Positions 52,629 through 58,507 of a stretch of DNA of 58,507 bases are shown here, one piece after another. Origin of the DNA: Desulfobacterales bacterium (GTDB lineage: Bacteria; Desulfobacterota; Desulfobacteria; Desulfobacterales; C00003060); the NCBI GenBank assembly GCA_030616475.1, contig JAUWXF010000005.1, positions 1 to 58,507 on the forward strand, given 5' to 3'. A program made the position numbers and the translations under genes. Numbering within the stretch: the stretch's first letter is position 1; each line of letters begins with the position of its first letter. The notes below the pieces were generated by a model. The model worked only from the letters and a program-made list of their open reading frames with translations. It was not told the origin of the DNA and made no database searches.

Positions 52629-53378
52629 CTAACGGTATTCGTACTTCACTTCCCTTAAGAACAGCCCGCGGGCAGGGGCTGTTATCCCGGCTTGTCTGCG
52701 GTCCTTTGAGATTAAGATATTCCGAAACTCTTCTGGCGAGATTTTCTCAAGTCCAACATCAACAAGAGTTCCCACAATGTTTCGTACCATGTGCCGCAGG
52801 AACCCCTCGGCCTCAATATTGAAAACCACATAACCATCCTCATCCCTTCCAGTCAGGCTTACGTCTGTTACAGTCCGAACAGCATGCGATCGGGGGCTAC
52901 CGGCTGCCTCAAAGGCCGAAAAGTCGTGCTGGCCCCTCAGGCAAAGCATGGCTGTCCTGATTGCCTCGAAGTCAAGGGGGGTTCTGATGTGCCACGCGTA
53001 CTGCCTAAAGAGGGCAGCCGGAGTCGGCCGATTCAAGATACGGTATTCGTAGACCTTGCTCTGAGCATCGTATCGAGCATGAAACGTCTCACCAACCGCT
53101 GCACAATCTTTGATTACGATATCTGGAGGAAGGAGGCTGTTCAGGCCTTTTGCAAAGACATCAGGCGTGAGTCTCGTCTCCAGGCAAAAGTTCGCCACCT
53201 GGCCCGTGGCATGCACCCCGGCATCGGTTCGTCCAGAGCCGATCAGCGTGACGGACTGTCCTGTAATCGTCCTCAGCGCATCCTCTATTGTCCCCTGGAT
53301 CGTATGTGTATTGCTCTGGCGCTGCCAGCCATGATAGGCCGTGCCGTCGTATTCGATAAGAAGTTTGAAATTCCGCAA
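52629..53378 (-). CDS. truA: tRNA pseudouridine(38-40) synthase TruA
   Basis: Modifies U38-40 in tRNA anticodon arms. The 249-residue protein has FKLLIEYDGTAYHGWQRQ at the start, the catalytic aspartate in GSGRTDAGVHATGQVANF, HDFSAFEAAGSPRSHAVRTV and GFLRHMVRNIVGTLVDVG, all diagnostic. The start is probably the TTG at 53378, directly before RNFKLLIEYDG; the longer open frame runs into argC and is rejected. It lies 23 bp downstream of argC. Confidence 0.92.
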   Translation of the reverse strand: MRNFKLLIEYDGTAYHGWQRQSNTHTIQGTIEDALRTITGQSVTLIGSGRTDAGVHATGQVANFCLETRLTPDVFAKGLNSLLPPDIVIKDCAAVGETFHARYDAQSKVYEYRILNRPTPAALFRQYAWHIRTPLDFEAIRTAMLCLRGQHDFSAFEAAGSPRSHAVRTVTDVSLTGRDEDGYVVFNIEAEGFLRHMVRNIVGTLVDVGLEKISPEEFRNILISKDRRQAGITAPARGLFLREVKYEYR

Positions 53379-53401
53379 TAGAATCGAGAACCTAGAGTGA
53401 T

Positions 53402-54439
53402 CTAAAGAGGAAACGGTATCTGATCCAGGCCTGCTGTCTCGGGAAGTCCGAGCATGATATTCATATTCTGGACAGCCTGACCAGAGGCCCCTTTGACCAG
53501 GTTGTCGATCGCTGAGATCAGTACCAGGCGTTTGGTCTGCTCGGCCACCTGAAACCCTATATCGCAGTAGTTGGTGCCTCTTACGTACATGGTGTTCGGG
53601 AATCTGCCCCTCGGACAAATCCGGACAAAGGGCTTGTCCGCATAAAAGGAATCAAGGTACGAAGCCACATCCCGGGTCGAGACATCCTCCTTCAAACCAA
53701 CGTAAATCGTAGTTAGCATCCCCCTTGTCATTGGTACCAGGTGCGGCGTGAAAGTCAGGTGGATAGTGCGCCCTGCAAAGAGGCTCAAAACCTCGTCCAT
53801 CTCTGGGTTATGGCGGTGCTCGGCCACTTTGTATGCCTTAAAACCCTCATTGACTTCACAGAAGTGAGTCGCCAGGCTCACTAAACGTCCTGCGCCGCTT
53901 GTACCCGACTTTGAGTCCGCAACAATGCTGTCAGCGTCAACAAACGGTGCCTTGATTAGTGGCAGCAAAGGGAGAAGGACGCTTGTGGGATAACAGCCCG
54001 GGTTCCCAACCAGAGAGGCCTTTTGAATATCGTCAAGATAGATCTCAGGCAGGCCGTAGACCGCAGTTTTGAGCAAATCCTTGGCCTGATGGGGCTCATA
54101 CCACGCCTCATACAGGGCAGGATCCTTGAACCTAAAATCCGCGCTCAGGTCAATGACCCTTTTCCCTCGATCAATGAGTCCGGGCACAACCCCCATGGAC
54201 GCCTTGTGCGGAAGAGCTGTAAATATGACCTCGGCCGCCTCGGATACAGCCTCTTCTGAAAAGGCCTGGCAGGTCAGATTCACAATCCCGGCCATGGCAG
54301 GATAGATGTCGGAAAAGGGTCGTCCAGCATACTGGCGAGAGGTAATTATCGTCAGTTCTGCATGGGGATGGCCTAACAAGATTCTTACCAATTCCACGCC
54401 TGCATAACCAGTTCCACCAATAACTGCCGCCTTAAGCAT
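53402..54439 (-). CDS. argC: N-acetyl-gamma-glutamyl-phosphate reductase ArgC
   Basis: NADPH-dependent third step of arginine synthesis. The 345-residue length is typical. Motifs: AVIGGTGYAGVELVRIL for the Rossmann fold, the catalytic cysteine C149 in VGNPGCYPTSVLLPL, HFCEVNEGFKAYKVAEHRHNP and FTPHLVPMTRGML. A GGAGG ribosome-binding site precedes the ATG at 54439. It is immediately upstream of truA. Confidence 0.95.
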   Translation of the reverse strand: MLKAAVIGGTGYAGVELVRILLGHPHAELTIITSRQYAGRPFSDIYPAMAGIVNLTCQAFSEEAVSEAAEVIFTALPHKASMGVVPGLIDRGKRVIDLSADFRFKDPALYEAWYEPHQAKDLLKTAVYGLPEIYLDDIQKASLVGNPGCYPTSVLLPLLPLIKAPFVDADSIVADSKSGTSGAGRLVSLATHFCEVNEGFKAYKVAEHRHNPEMDEVLSLFAGRTIHLTFTPHLVPMTRGMLTTIYVGLKEDVSTRDVASYLDSFYADKPFVRICPRGRFPNTMYVRGTNYCDIGFQVAEQTKRLVLISAIDNLVKGASGQAVQNMNIMLGLPETAGLDQIPFPL

Positions 54440-54462
54440 GTTTCCTCCAGGAGAAGTGAGCT

Positions 54463-54605
54463 AGTTTCCATCCAGAAATGGCCATTTTTCGCAATCTCGG
54501 CGTCAATCTACGGGATCGCTTGTGCGACGTACCGACGTACGTCTCCGCGCAATCCCTTGATTTCCTTGACCTTGCGAAAAATTACTCATTTCTGAATTGG
54601 AAACT
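54463..54605. repeat. MITE-like element with ~32-bp terminal inverted repeats
   Basis: The ends 54463-54494 and 54572-54605 are imperfect inverted repeats (AGTTTCCATCCAGAAATG... versus its partner ...CATTTCTGAATTGGAAACT). The middle contains a 16-bp palindrome, ACGTACCGACGTACGT. 54508-54605 is repeated in inverted orientation at 58404-58507 with only a few changes. Short frames in both copies encode a similar peptide, explained by the repeat. 54606-54660 adds a GTGCCCATC...GATGGGCAC hairpin. Confidence 0.8.
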
Positions 54606-54708
54606 GGTGTTGGTGCCCATCATCCGAAGACCCATTTATGGATGGGCACGAGCTAAAATGCCCTATAGTGGTTTATTGGTTGAGTGGTTACCGACTTAGC
54701 GACTTAAC

Positions 54709-54741
54709 CAAAAAGCGTTGAGGGTCTTGAGAGGCTTTTTG
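54709..54741 (-). terminator. Possible terminator of the rplM-rpsI-infA side
   Basis: On the minus strand CAAAAAGC and GCTTTTTG can pair across a 17-base loop, ending in a T run. It lies about 160 bp after the infA stop. The stem is A/T-dominated, so the call is weak. The sequence between it and infA (54742-54897) shows no gene. Confidence 0.35.
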
Positions 54742-54897
54742 TAAAGTATGAAGATATGGTAAGGAATTTCCTTTGTCAAATCAAATTTTTAGGGTAGGTC
54801 TTACAGTGGGGGCATAACTGCGAACAGGAAAAGAGCATTGAAGATGGGAGCAAAACAGGCAAGCAAGGTTATGGCCAAGAGTTATCCCTCGTGTCCA

Positions 54898-55116
54898 TTA
54901 CTTAAATCGATATGTAATTCTCCCCCGGGACAAGTCATACGGTGAGAGCTCTACAGTTACAAGATCTCCAGGCAGGATTTTGATAGAGTACTTCCGCATC
55001 TTTCCACAGGGGTGGGCCAGTATCTGATGCTTATTCTCCAACTCCACCTTATAGGTGCCATGCGACATGTTCTGAATGACCTTGCCCTTAACCTCGATGG
55101 CTTCTTCTTTGGCCAT
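54898..55116 (-). CDS. infA: Translation initiation factor IF-1
   Basis: A 72-residue S1/OB-fold protein ([19 protein letters not shown], then [37 protein letters not shown]) that binds the 30S A site during initiation. The usual family lysine- and arginine-rich pattern is intact. HISGKMR is HPCGKMR here, a small deviation seen in some delta lineages. The ATG at 55116 follows GGGGGTG. It is the last of three ribosomal/translation genes in a row. Confidence 0.95.
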   Translation of the reverse strand: MAKEEAIEVKGKVIQNMSHGTYKVELENKHQILAHPCGKMRKYSIKILPGDLVTVELSPYDLSRGRITYRFK

Positions 55117-55168
55117 AATCAATTCACCCCCTTTTCAAGTGTTTGTTGTGTTTACACTGAGCAGCCAC

Positions 55169-55558
55169 CTATCGCTTTGAATACTGGAAACGAGCACGTG
55201 CGCCTTTTTGCCCGTATTTCTTCCTCTCTTTTATCCTGGCATCACATGTAACAAGGCCTGCCTTCTTCAGTATTGGCCTGAACTCTGGATTGAACTGAAG
55301 CAAAGCCTTCGTAATACCATGCCGAATGGCAGCTGCCTGTCCGGAAACACCACCACCGGTGACATTGACTTTCACGTCAAAGCTACCATAGGTATCTGTC
55401 AGGACAAAGGGCTGTTCTACGACCACTTTGGCAGTCTCCCTGCCAAAATAGTCTTCGATGGTTCGATTGTTAATGGTGATGATACCTTTTCCGGGCTTAA
55501 GCCACGTTCTGGCCACAGAGGTCTTCCTTTTTCCAGTACCGTAATAAGCTTCTGCCAT
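55169..55558 (-). CDS. rpsI: 30S ribosomal protein S9
   Basis: A 129-residue S9 protein: [39 protein letters not shown], and the conserved basic C-terminus [19 protein letters not shown] that reaches the P site. The ATG at 55558 is chosen; the frame opens four codons earlier. It is 17 bp after rplM, the standard rplM-rpsI operon. Confidence 0.97.
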   Translation of the reverse strand: MAEAYYGTGKRKTSVARTWLKPGKGIITINNRTIEDYFGRETAKVVVEQPFVLTDTYGSFDVKVNVTGGGVSGQAAAIRHGITKALLQFNPEFRPILKKAGLVTCDARIKERKKYGQKGARARFQYSKR

Positions 55559-55575
55559 GAGACACTCCAATACAG

Positions 55576-56004
55576 TTAAGGTTGCAGTCTTTCAGGTTGC
55601 TGTGCCACATGCGGGTGTTCGGGTCCAGCATAAACCTTTAGTTTTTTCAACATCTTACGCCCGAGTCTATTCTTGGGAAGCATCCCCCTAACCGCACGAA
55701 TCACTAGATCCTCAGGACGCTTTTGCAAGAGCTGCTTGGCGGTCATTGATTTAAGCCCCCCCACATAACCGCTGTGGCGATAATAGAGCTTTTCATTCCA
55801 TTTCTTGCCAGTCAAGGCAACCTTGTTAGCGTTTATCACAATGATGTGGTCGCCAGTGTCAACGTGCGGTGTATAAATGGGCTTATGCTTTCCCCGTAGG
55901 CGGGTGGCAACAAAACTCGCCAGTCTACCCAGGATGCACTCGCTGGCATCGACAAGGTACCACTTTCTCTCTACTTCTGTTGGTTTTGCACTATACGTTT
56001 TCAT
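55576..56004 (-). CDS. rplM: 50S ribosomal protein L13
   Basis: A 142-residue L13: [75 protein letters not shown] and VYAGPEHPH. All are canonical. First gene of the rplM-rpsI operon; a plausible promoter lies about 40-70 bp upstream of its start. Confidence 0.97.
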   Translation of the reverse strand: MKTYSAKPTEVERKWYLVDASECILGRLASFVATRLRGKHKPIYTPHVDTGDHIIVINANKVALTGKKWNEKLYYRHSGYVGGLKSMTAKQLLQKRPEDLVIRAVRGMLPKNRLGRKMLKKLKVYAGPEHPHVAQQPERLQP

Positions 56005-56045
56005 GATTCTATCTTTCCGGATGCCTCTGACTTTTAAAAGCCTTT

Positions 56046-56075
56046 ACTTTAATTTCGAACGCGGATCCGTGTCAA
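56046..56075 (-). promoter_or_regulatory. Candidate sigma70 promoter for rplM
   Basis: On the minus strand TTGACA (56070-56075) is followed after 18 bp by TAAAGT (56046-56051), a 4/6 match to the -10 box. The spacing to the rplM ATG at 56004 fits a short leader. This is pattern-based only. Confidence 0.5.
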
Positions 56076-56161
56076 GAGAAAAAATGACAAGCGAACAGGT
56101 CCTGACCATGCCGACCTAATTACAAATTGTTTGACATTTTACCCTATTTCCAATACATTGC

Positions 56162-56241
56162 AAGAGTTATAAAATCGCTTCGCGATTTTATGTAACGCGG
56201 CTTCACCGCTCGAAAAAAGGAAATTCCTATACAATCAACTT
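56162..56241 (+). repeat. REP-like palindromic repeat, full copy
   Basis: AGTTATAAAATCGCTTCGCG, then the GCGGCTTCACCGC palindrome (one base differs from other copies), an A run, AAGGAAATTCCTATA and ATCAACTTG. The ends CAAG and CTTG make a short terminal inverted repeat. It lies between the divergent rplM and CYTH genes; the rest of the gap shows only the rplM promoter. Confidence 0.85.
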
Positions 56242-56255
56242 GTAAAGACCACGAG

Positions 56256-56867
56256 ATGTTGCACGGTCCCCTCGAGATTGAGGTGAAGTTTCATCTGCCC
56301 GAGATTAAGCCCGTACGAGACCGCATGCTCGCTATGGGCGCCACCCACTCTGGCCGAGTGTTTGAAACCAATGTCAGGTTTGAAGATGCATCAAAGAGTC
56401 TCAAAAAACAAGGCATTCTCTTGAGGCTCCGAAAAGATGATCGAATCCGGCTGACCTTTAAGTCAAGTCTCTCCCGCCCTGATACTCAATTTAAGGTACA
56501 CCGAGAGCTGGAGGTAGAAGTGGGTGATTTTCATGCCTGCCACTCTATTTTAGAGGGTCTGGGGTTTCACCCGGAGCAGGCCTATGAGAAATGGCGGGAG
56601 ACCTTTCTTCTTAATGACACGAATCTCCTTATCGATACAATGCCCTACGGTCTGTTCCTGGAAATTGAGGGACAGAAATCTCACATACGCAATTTGGCAG
56701 ATCGGCTTGGCCTGAAGTGGGAAGAAAGGATTTTGCTGAACTACCTGGAGATCTTCGAAATTGTTCAGCGCGAAGAGGGACTCCATTTCAGGGATATAAC
56801 CTTTGAGAACTTCGAAGCAACACATTTCGACATTGAAAAACACCTCCCTTTGCTGTATGCTAAGTAA
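56256..56867 (+). CDS. CYTH-domain protein, class IV adenylate cyclase (CyaB)-like
   Basis: A 203-residue protein with the triphosphate-tunnel signature EIEVKFHLP (ExExK) near the N-terminus, RFEDASKSLKKQGILLRLRKD, LTFKS, and later FLEIEG and the C-terminal NYLEIFEIVQREEGLHF. The ExExK and the paired acidic/basic strands are those of CyaB/ThTPase-type enzymes. It could make cAMP or hydrolyse an inorganic or organic triphosphate; sequence alone does not decide. The ATG at 56256 is accepted, though the ribosome-binding site is weak. Confidence 0.85.
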   Translation: MLHGPLEIEVKFHLPEIKPVRDRMLAMGATHSGRVFETNVRFEDASKSLKKQGILLRLRKDDRIRLTFKSSLSRPDTQFKVHRELEVEVGDFHACHSILEGLGFHPEQAYEKWRETFLLNDTNLLIDTMPYGLFLEIEGQKSHIRNLADRLGLKWEERILLNYLEIFEIVQREEGLHFRDITFENFEATHFDIEKHLPLLYAK

Positions 56868-56902
56868 TTATGTAACCGTTCAGGGGTTCAGGGTTAACAT
56901 TG

Positions 56903-56972
56903 ATGATTGAAGATTGAAGATTGAACAATGAAAAAACAATCGACAATCGTAAATCGTAAATCGACAATCAAA
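56903..56972. repeat. GATTGAA heptamer tract with inverted arm
   Basis: TGATTGAAGATTGAAGATTG at 56906-56925 is followed by AATCGACAATCGTAAATCG and AATCGACAATCAAAAG. Same type as 44752-44772 and 47762-47781. It fills the gap before the EEP gene. Confidence 0.75.
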
Positions 56973-57037
56973 AGACGGTGAACTCTGAACCTGTGAACGC
57001 CTACGTAATTATTTCAGCCAGATCCTTGGGTCGAACA

Positions 57038-57802
57038 ATGAAGAGACTGTCGGTGCTGTCCCTTAATCTGCGGTTTGGTCTTGCTGACGATGGGCCCAAT
57101 GCGTGGGACTATCGCAAAGAAAGCGTGGTAAAGCTTTTTAAGAAACAAAGTCCTGATTTGATTGCCACTCAGGAAGCCAATCATTTCCAGATCGATTTCC
57201 TGGCCAAGAACCTATCTGAATATAGCTACATAGGGAGACGGCACCCTGCTCCTAAGTTCTGGCAGGATAATATCCTGTTTTATCGAAAACCGATTGTTTG
57301 CAAAGATGATGTCCACTTCTTCTTGAGTCAAACACCACATATCCCGAGCAGGTCTTTTGGAAGCCGCTATCCCAGACAGGCCACCATGGGGCTTTTCCAT
57401 GTCAACAGCCAACCCTTGATTTGTATTGACACCCACCTTGATTTTGAGACTCCCGCCCAGATGGGAGCCGCCTGGGTGATTAAAGAACAACTTGCGTCAT
57501 ATGGTGAGGAGATTCCAACCGTTCTTATGGGCGATTTTAACGCCACACCCGAAAGCCTTTGCTATCAATGGCTGACGGGAAAAGAGGTCAATGGAGAAAA
57601 TGGCCTGGATTTTGATGAGACCTTTATGATGCCCTATCCCAGCACATTCCATCGATTTACCGGGGAACCTGCTGGCGGTTACATTGACTGGGTCCTGTAC
57701 AGGGGACCTCTCCGCCTTGAAGCGTGTGAGGTCCTGCAAGGGCCGGTAGACGGGATCTACCCTTCAGACCACTTTCCTGTAACAGCCATCTTTGACTTGT
57801 AA
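57038..57802 (+). CDS. Endonuclease/exonuclease/phosphatase (EEP) family protein
   Basis: A 254-residue member of the EEP superfamily: LSVLSLNLRFG (metal Asn), DLIATQEANHFQIDFL (metal Glu), HLDF (catalytic His region ICIDTHLDFE), VLMGDFNATPES (Asp/Asn) and YPSDHFPVTAIFDL (catalytic Asp-His). The set is complete. Members range from DNA repair nucleases to phospholipases and sphingomyelinase-like enzymes; no signal peptide is seen. The ATG at 57038 is preferred to an upstream start at 56978 in repeat-derived sequence. Confidence 0.85.
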   Translation: MKRLSVLSLNLRFGLADDGPNAWDYRKESVVKLFKKQSPDLIATQEANHFQIDFLAKNLSEYSYIGRRHPAPKFWQDNILFYRKPIVCKDDVHFFLSQTPHIPSRSFGSRYPRQATMGLFHVNSQPLICIDTHLDFETPAQMGAAWVIKEQLASYGEEIPTVLMGDFNATPESLCYQWLTGKEVNGENGLDFDETFMMPYPSTFHRFTGEPAGGYIDWVLYRGPLRLEACEVLQGPVDGIYPSDHFPVTAIFDL

Positions 57803-57810
57803 CAGATCTT

Positions 57811-57949
57811 GGCATCCTTCATTCCTCGGTTTACACTTATCAAGGATGCGGGCGCCAAGAGATAAGTTCTTTTGTTCCTACTTTTTGGTGTCAGGTGTCA
57901 GAAACTGAAAAAGCAAGACCTGAAACCTGAACACCTGCCCGCCATTGCC
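57811..57949. repeat. Dispersed repeat, right member of the long inverted pair
   Basis: 57811-57901 is the exact reverse complement of 36-126, and 57933-57949 of 3-19. The unit starts 8 bp after the EEP stop codon and its internal hairpin could serve as a terminator. Between the two blocks lies a GAAACCTGAACACC heptamer-like tract that is absent from the left copy. A GGCAGGCGGGT partner at 57991-58002 pairs with 57934-57944. Confidence 0.85.
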
Positions 57950-58117
57950 AGACATGCCGGCATATAAGCTGAATGCTGTCTCAGGCGTTGGCAGGCGGGT
58001 CTGAAACCTGAACACTGGTCAATAGGTGTAAACTACTTTATGGCGAAAATGAAGGATGCCCTCGATTTCATTCTGACTTAACAGGCTGGAATAGACCTGT
58101 CAACATCAGCTTTGCTT

Positions 58118-58177
58118 GGAAGCTGTTTCAAAACCCTTTGACGACTCCATTTTGGCCATTCTTGCAAAAAGTTCTTA
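58118..58177. repeat. Palindromic MITE-like element, copy 2 (half)
   Basis: 58119-58177 matches the reverse complement of 4780-4839, with GAAGCTGTTTCAAAAC, TGACGACTCCATTTTGGCC and AGTTCTTAGC. The other half is replaced by a GGGGCGTAGGCCCTACGGGC palindromic block (58185-58205). No gene is visible in 57803-58507. Confidence 0.7.
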
Positions 58178-58403
58178 GCCCTCCGGGGCGTAGGCCCTAC
58201 GGGCCGGAGGCGAGGCGAAGCGTCAAAAAATTGTAACTGTCAAATCCCTTGACAAAATCCACGCATTCTTATAGGGGAAGCTTTGTACTCGGTATACCTG
58301 CATCTTATGGCCGCGGCCCGGCCGCACTTCCAATTCAGGTTTTTGCCCGAAATTAGGTAGTGCCCATCCAGAAATGAATCTCACAACACTGGGCACTGGC
58401 GTC

Positions 58404-58507
58404 AGTTTCCAATTCAGAAATGAGTAATTTTTCGCAAGGTCAAGGAAATCAAGGGATTGCGCGGAGACGTACGTCGGTACGTTGCACAAGCGATCCCGCA
58501 GATTGAC
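58404..58507. repeat. MITE-like element, copy 2, cut by the window end
   Basis: Reverse complement of 54508-54605 with few differences, including the ACGTACGTCGGTACGT palindrome. The window ends inside it. A partial end sequence (CCCATCCAGAAATGA) also lies at 58366-58380. A short frame here (58223-58489) is not taken as a gene because it follows the repeat. Confidence 0.8.

Noticed and set aside
54478-54699. Small protein repeated at 58223-58489 (shared peptide NYSFLNWKL)
   Set aside because: Similarity is explained by the MITE-like DNA repeat; no ribosome-binding site and the copies run into unrelated sequence.
1-58507. tRNA or rRNA genes
   Set aside because: I scanned gaps for TTCGAxTC-type T-loops and cloverleaf arms and for rRNA signatures and saw none I could support.

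Overview
The window reads as a chromosomal segment of a Gram-negative bacterium, most likely a Desulfobacterota (former Deltaproteobacteria) sulfate-reducer-type genome. The evidence is a full lipid A/LPS export and outer-membrane biogenesis block, LpxI in place of LpxH, a BamA with an extra N-terminal domain, a PxxKW cysteine-rich protein, and very repeat-rich intergenic DNA. Both ends carry dispersed repeats, so the window may be a whole contig that broke at repeats. All taxonomy here is inference from gene content.

Layout. (1) 1-2.9 kb: gpmI and a cysteine-cluster (YkgJ-type) protein. (2) 3.0-23.0 kb, mainly plus strand: an LPS core/outer-core accessory region. It holds a GT39-type membrane glycosyltransferase, waaG, waaP, a tandem two-domain kinase, a GT9 heptosyltransferase, three variable genes (two of them very AT-rich), a minus-strand LpxL-type acyltransferase, and waaA between two decayed neighbours (an unrecognised 3' remnant and a frameshifted kdsB remnant). 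After these come a KdkA-type kinase, three more GT9-type proteins (one is WaaF), a B12-binding radical SAM protein, an ICMT-like methyltransferase and another small kinase. (3) 23.1-44.6 kb, minus strand: Trm112-like protein, NAD-dependent epimerase, lpxK, lptG, lptF, msbA, a DUF374 acyltransferase, lpxB, a Gfo/Idh/MocA oxidoreductase, lpxI, lpxA, fabZ, lpxD, ompH/skp, bamA, lolD, lolC/E and lysS. (4) 44.8-56.0 kb, minus strand: a PilS-like kinase, pilC, an aspartate aminotransferase, a ClC channel with CBS domains, truA, argC, infA, rpsI and rplM, with one plus-strand PxxKW gene. (5) 56.2-57.8 kb, plus strand: a CYTH-domain protein and an EEP-family nuclease/phosphatase.

The genes form a coherent envelope programme. 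LpxA/D/I/B/K make lipid IVA, WaaA adds Kdo, the acyltransferases finish lipid A, and the GT9/GT4/GT2 enzymes with four LPS-type kinase proteins (five kinase domains) build and phosphorylate the core. MsbA and LptF/G move LPS, while Skp/BamA and Lol handle outer-membrane proteins and lipoproteins. LpxC, LptA/B/C/D/E, an intact KdsB and GmhA-D are not in the window.

The most unusual signal lies in the non-coding DNA. Two ~200-bp nested-hairpin elements in opposite orientation (17026-17225 and 19893-20096) bracket waaF and a divergent GT9 gene. They share subterminal motifs, but their outer stems have unrelated sequences that are each almost perfectly self-complementary. In addition, nearly every intergenic gap carries short (mostly 7-8 bp) tandem repeats, often in inverted pairs, and there are several dispersed palindromic or MITE-like families. 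These include a 91-bp perfect inverted repeat with one copy near each end of the window.
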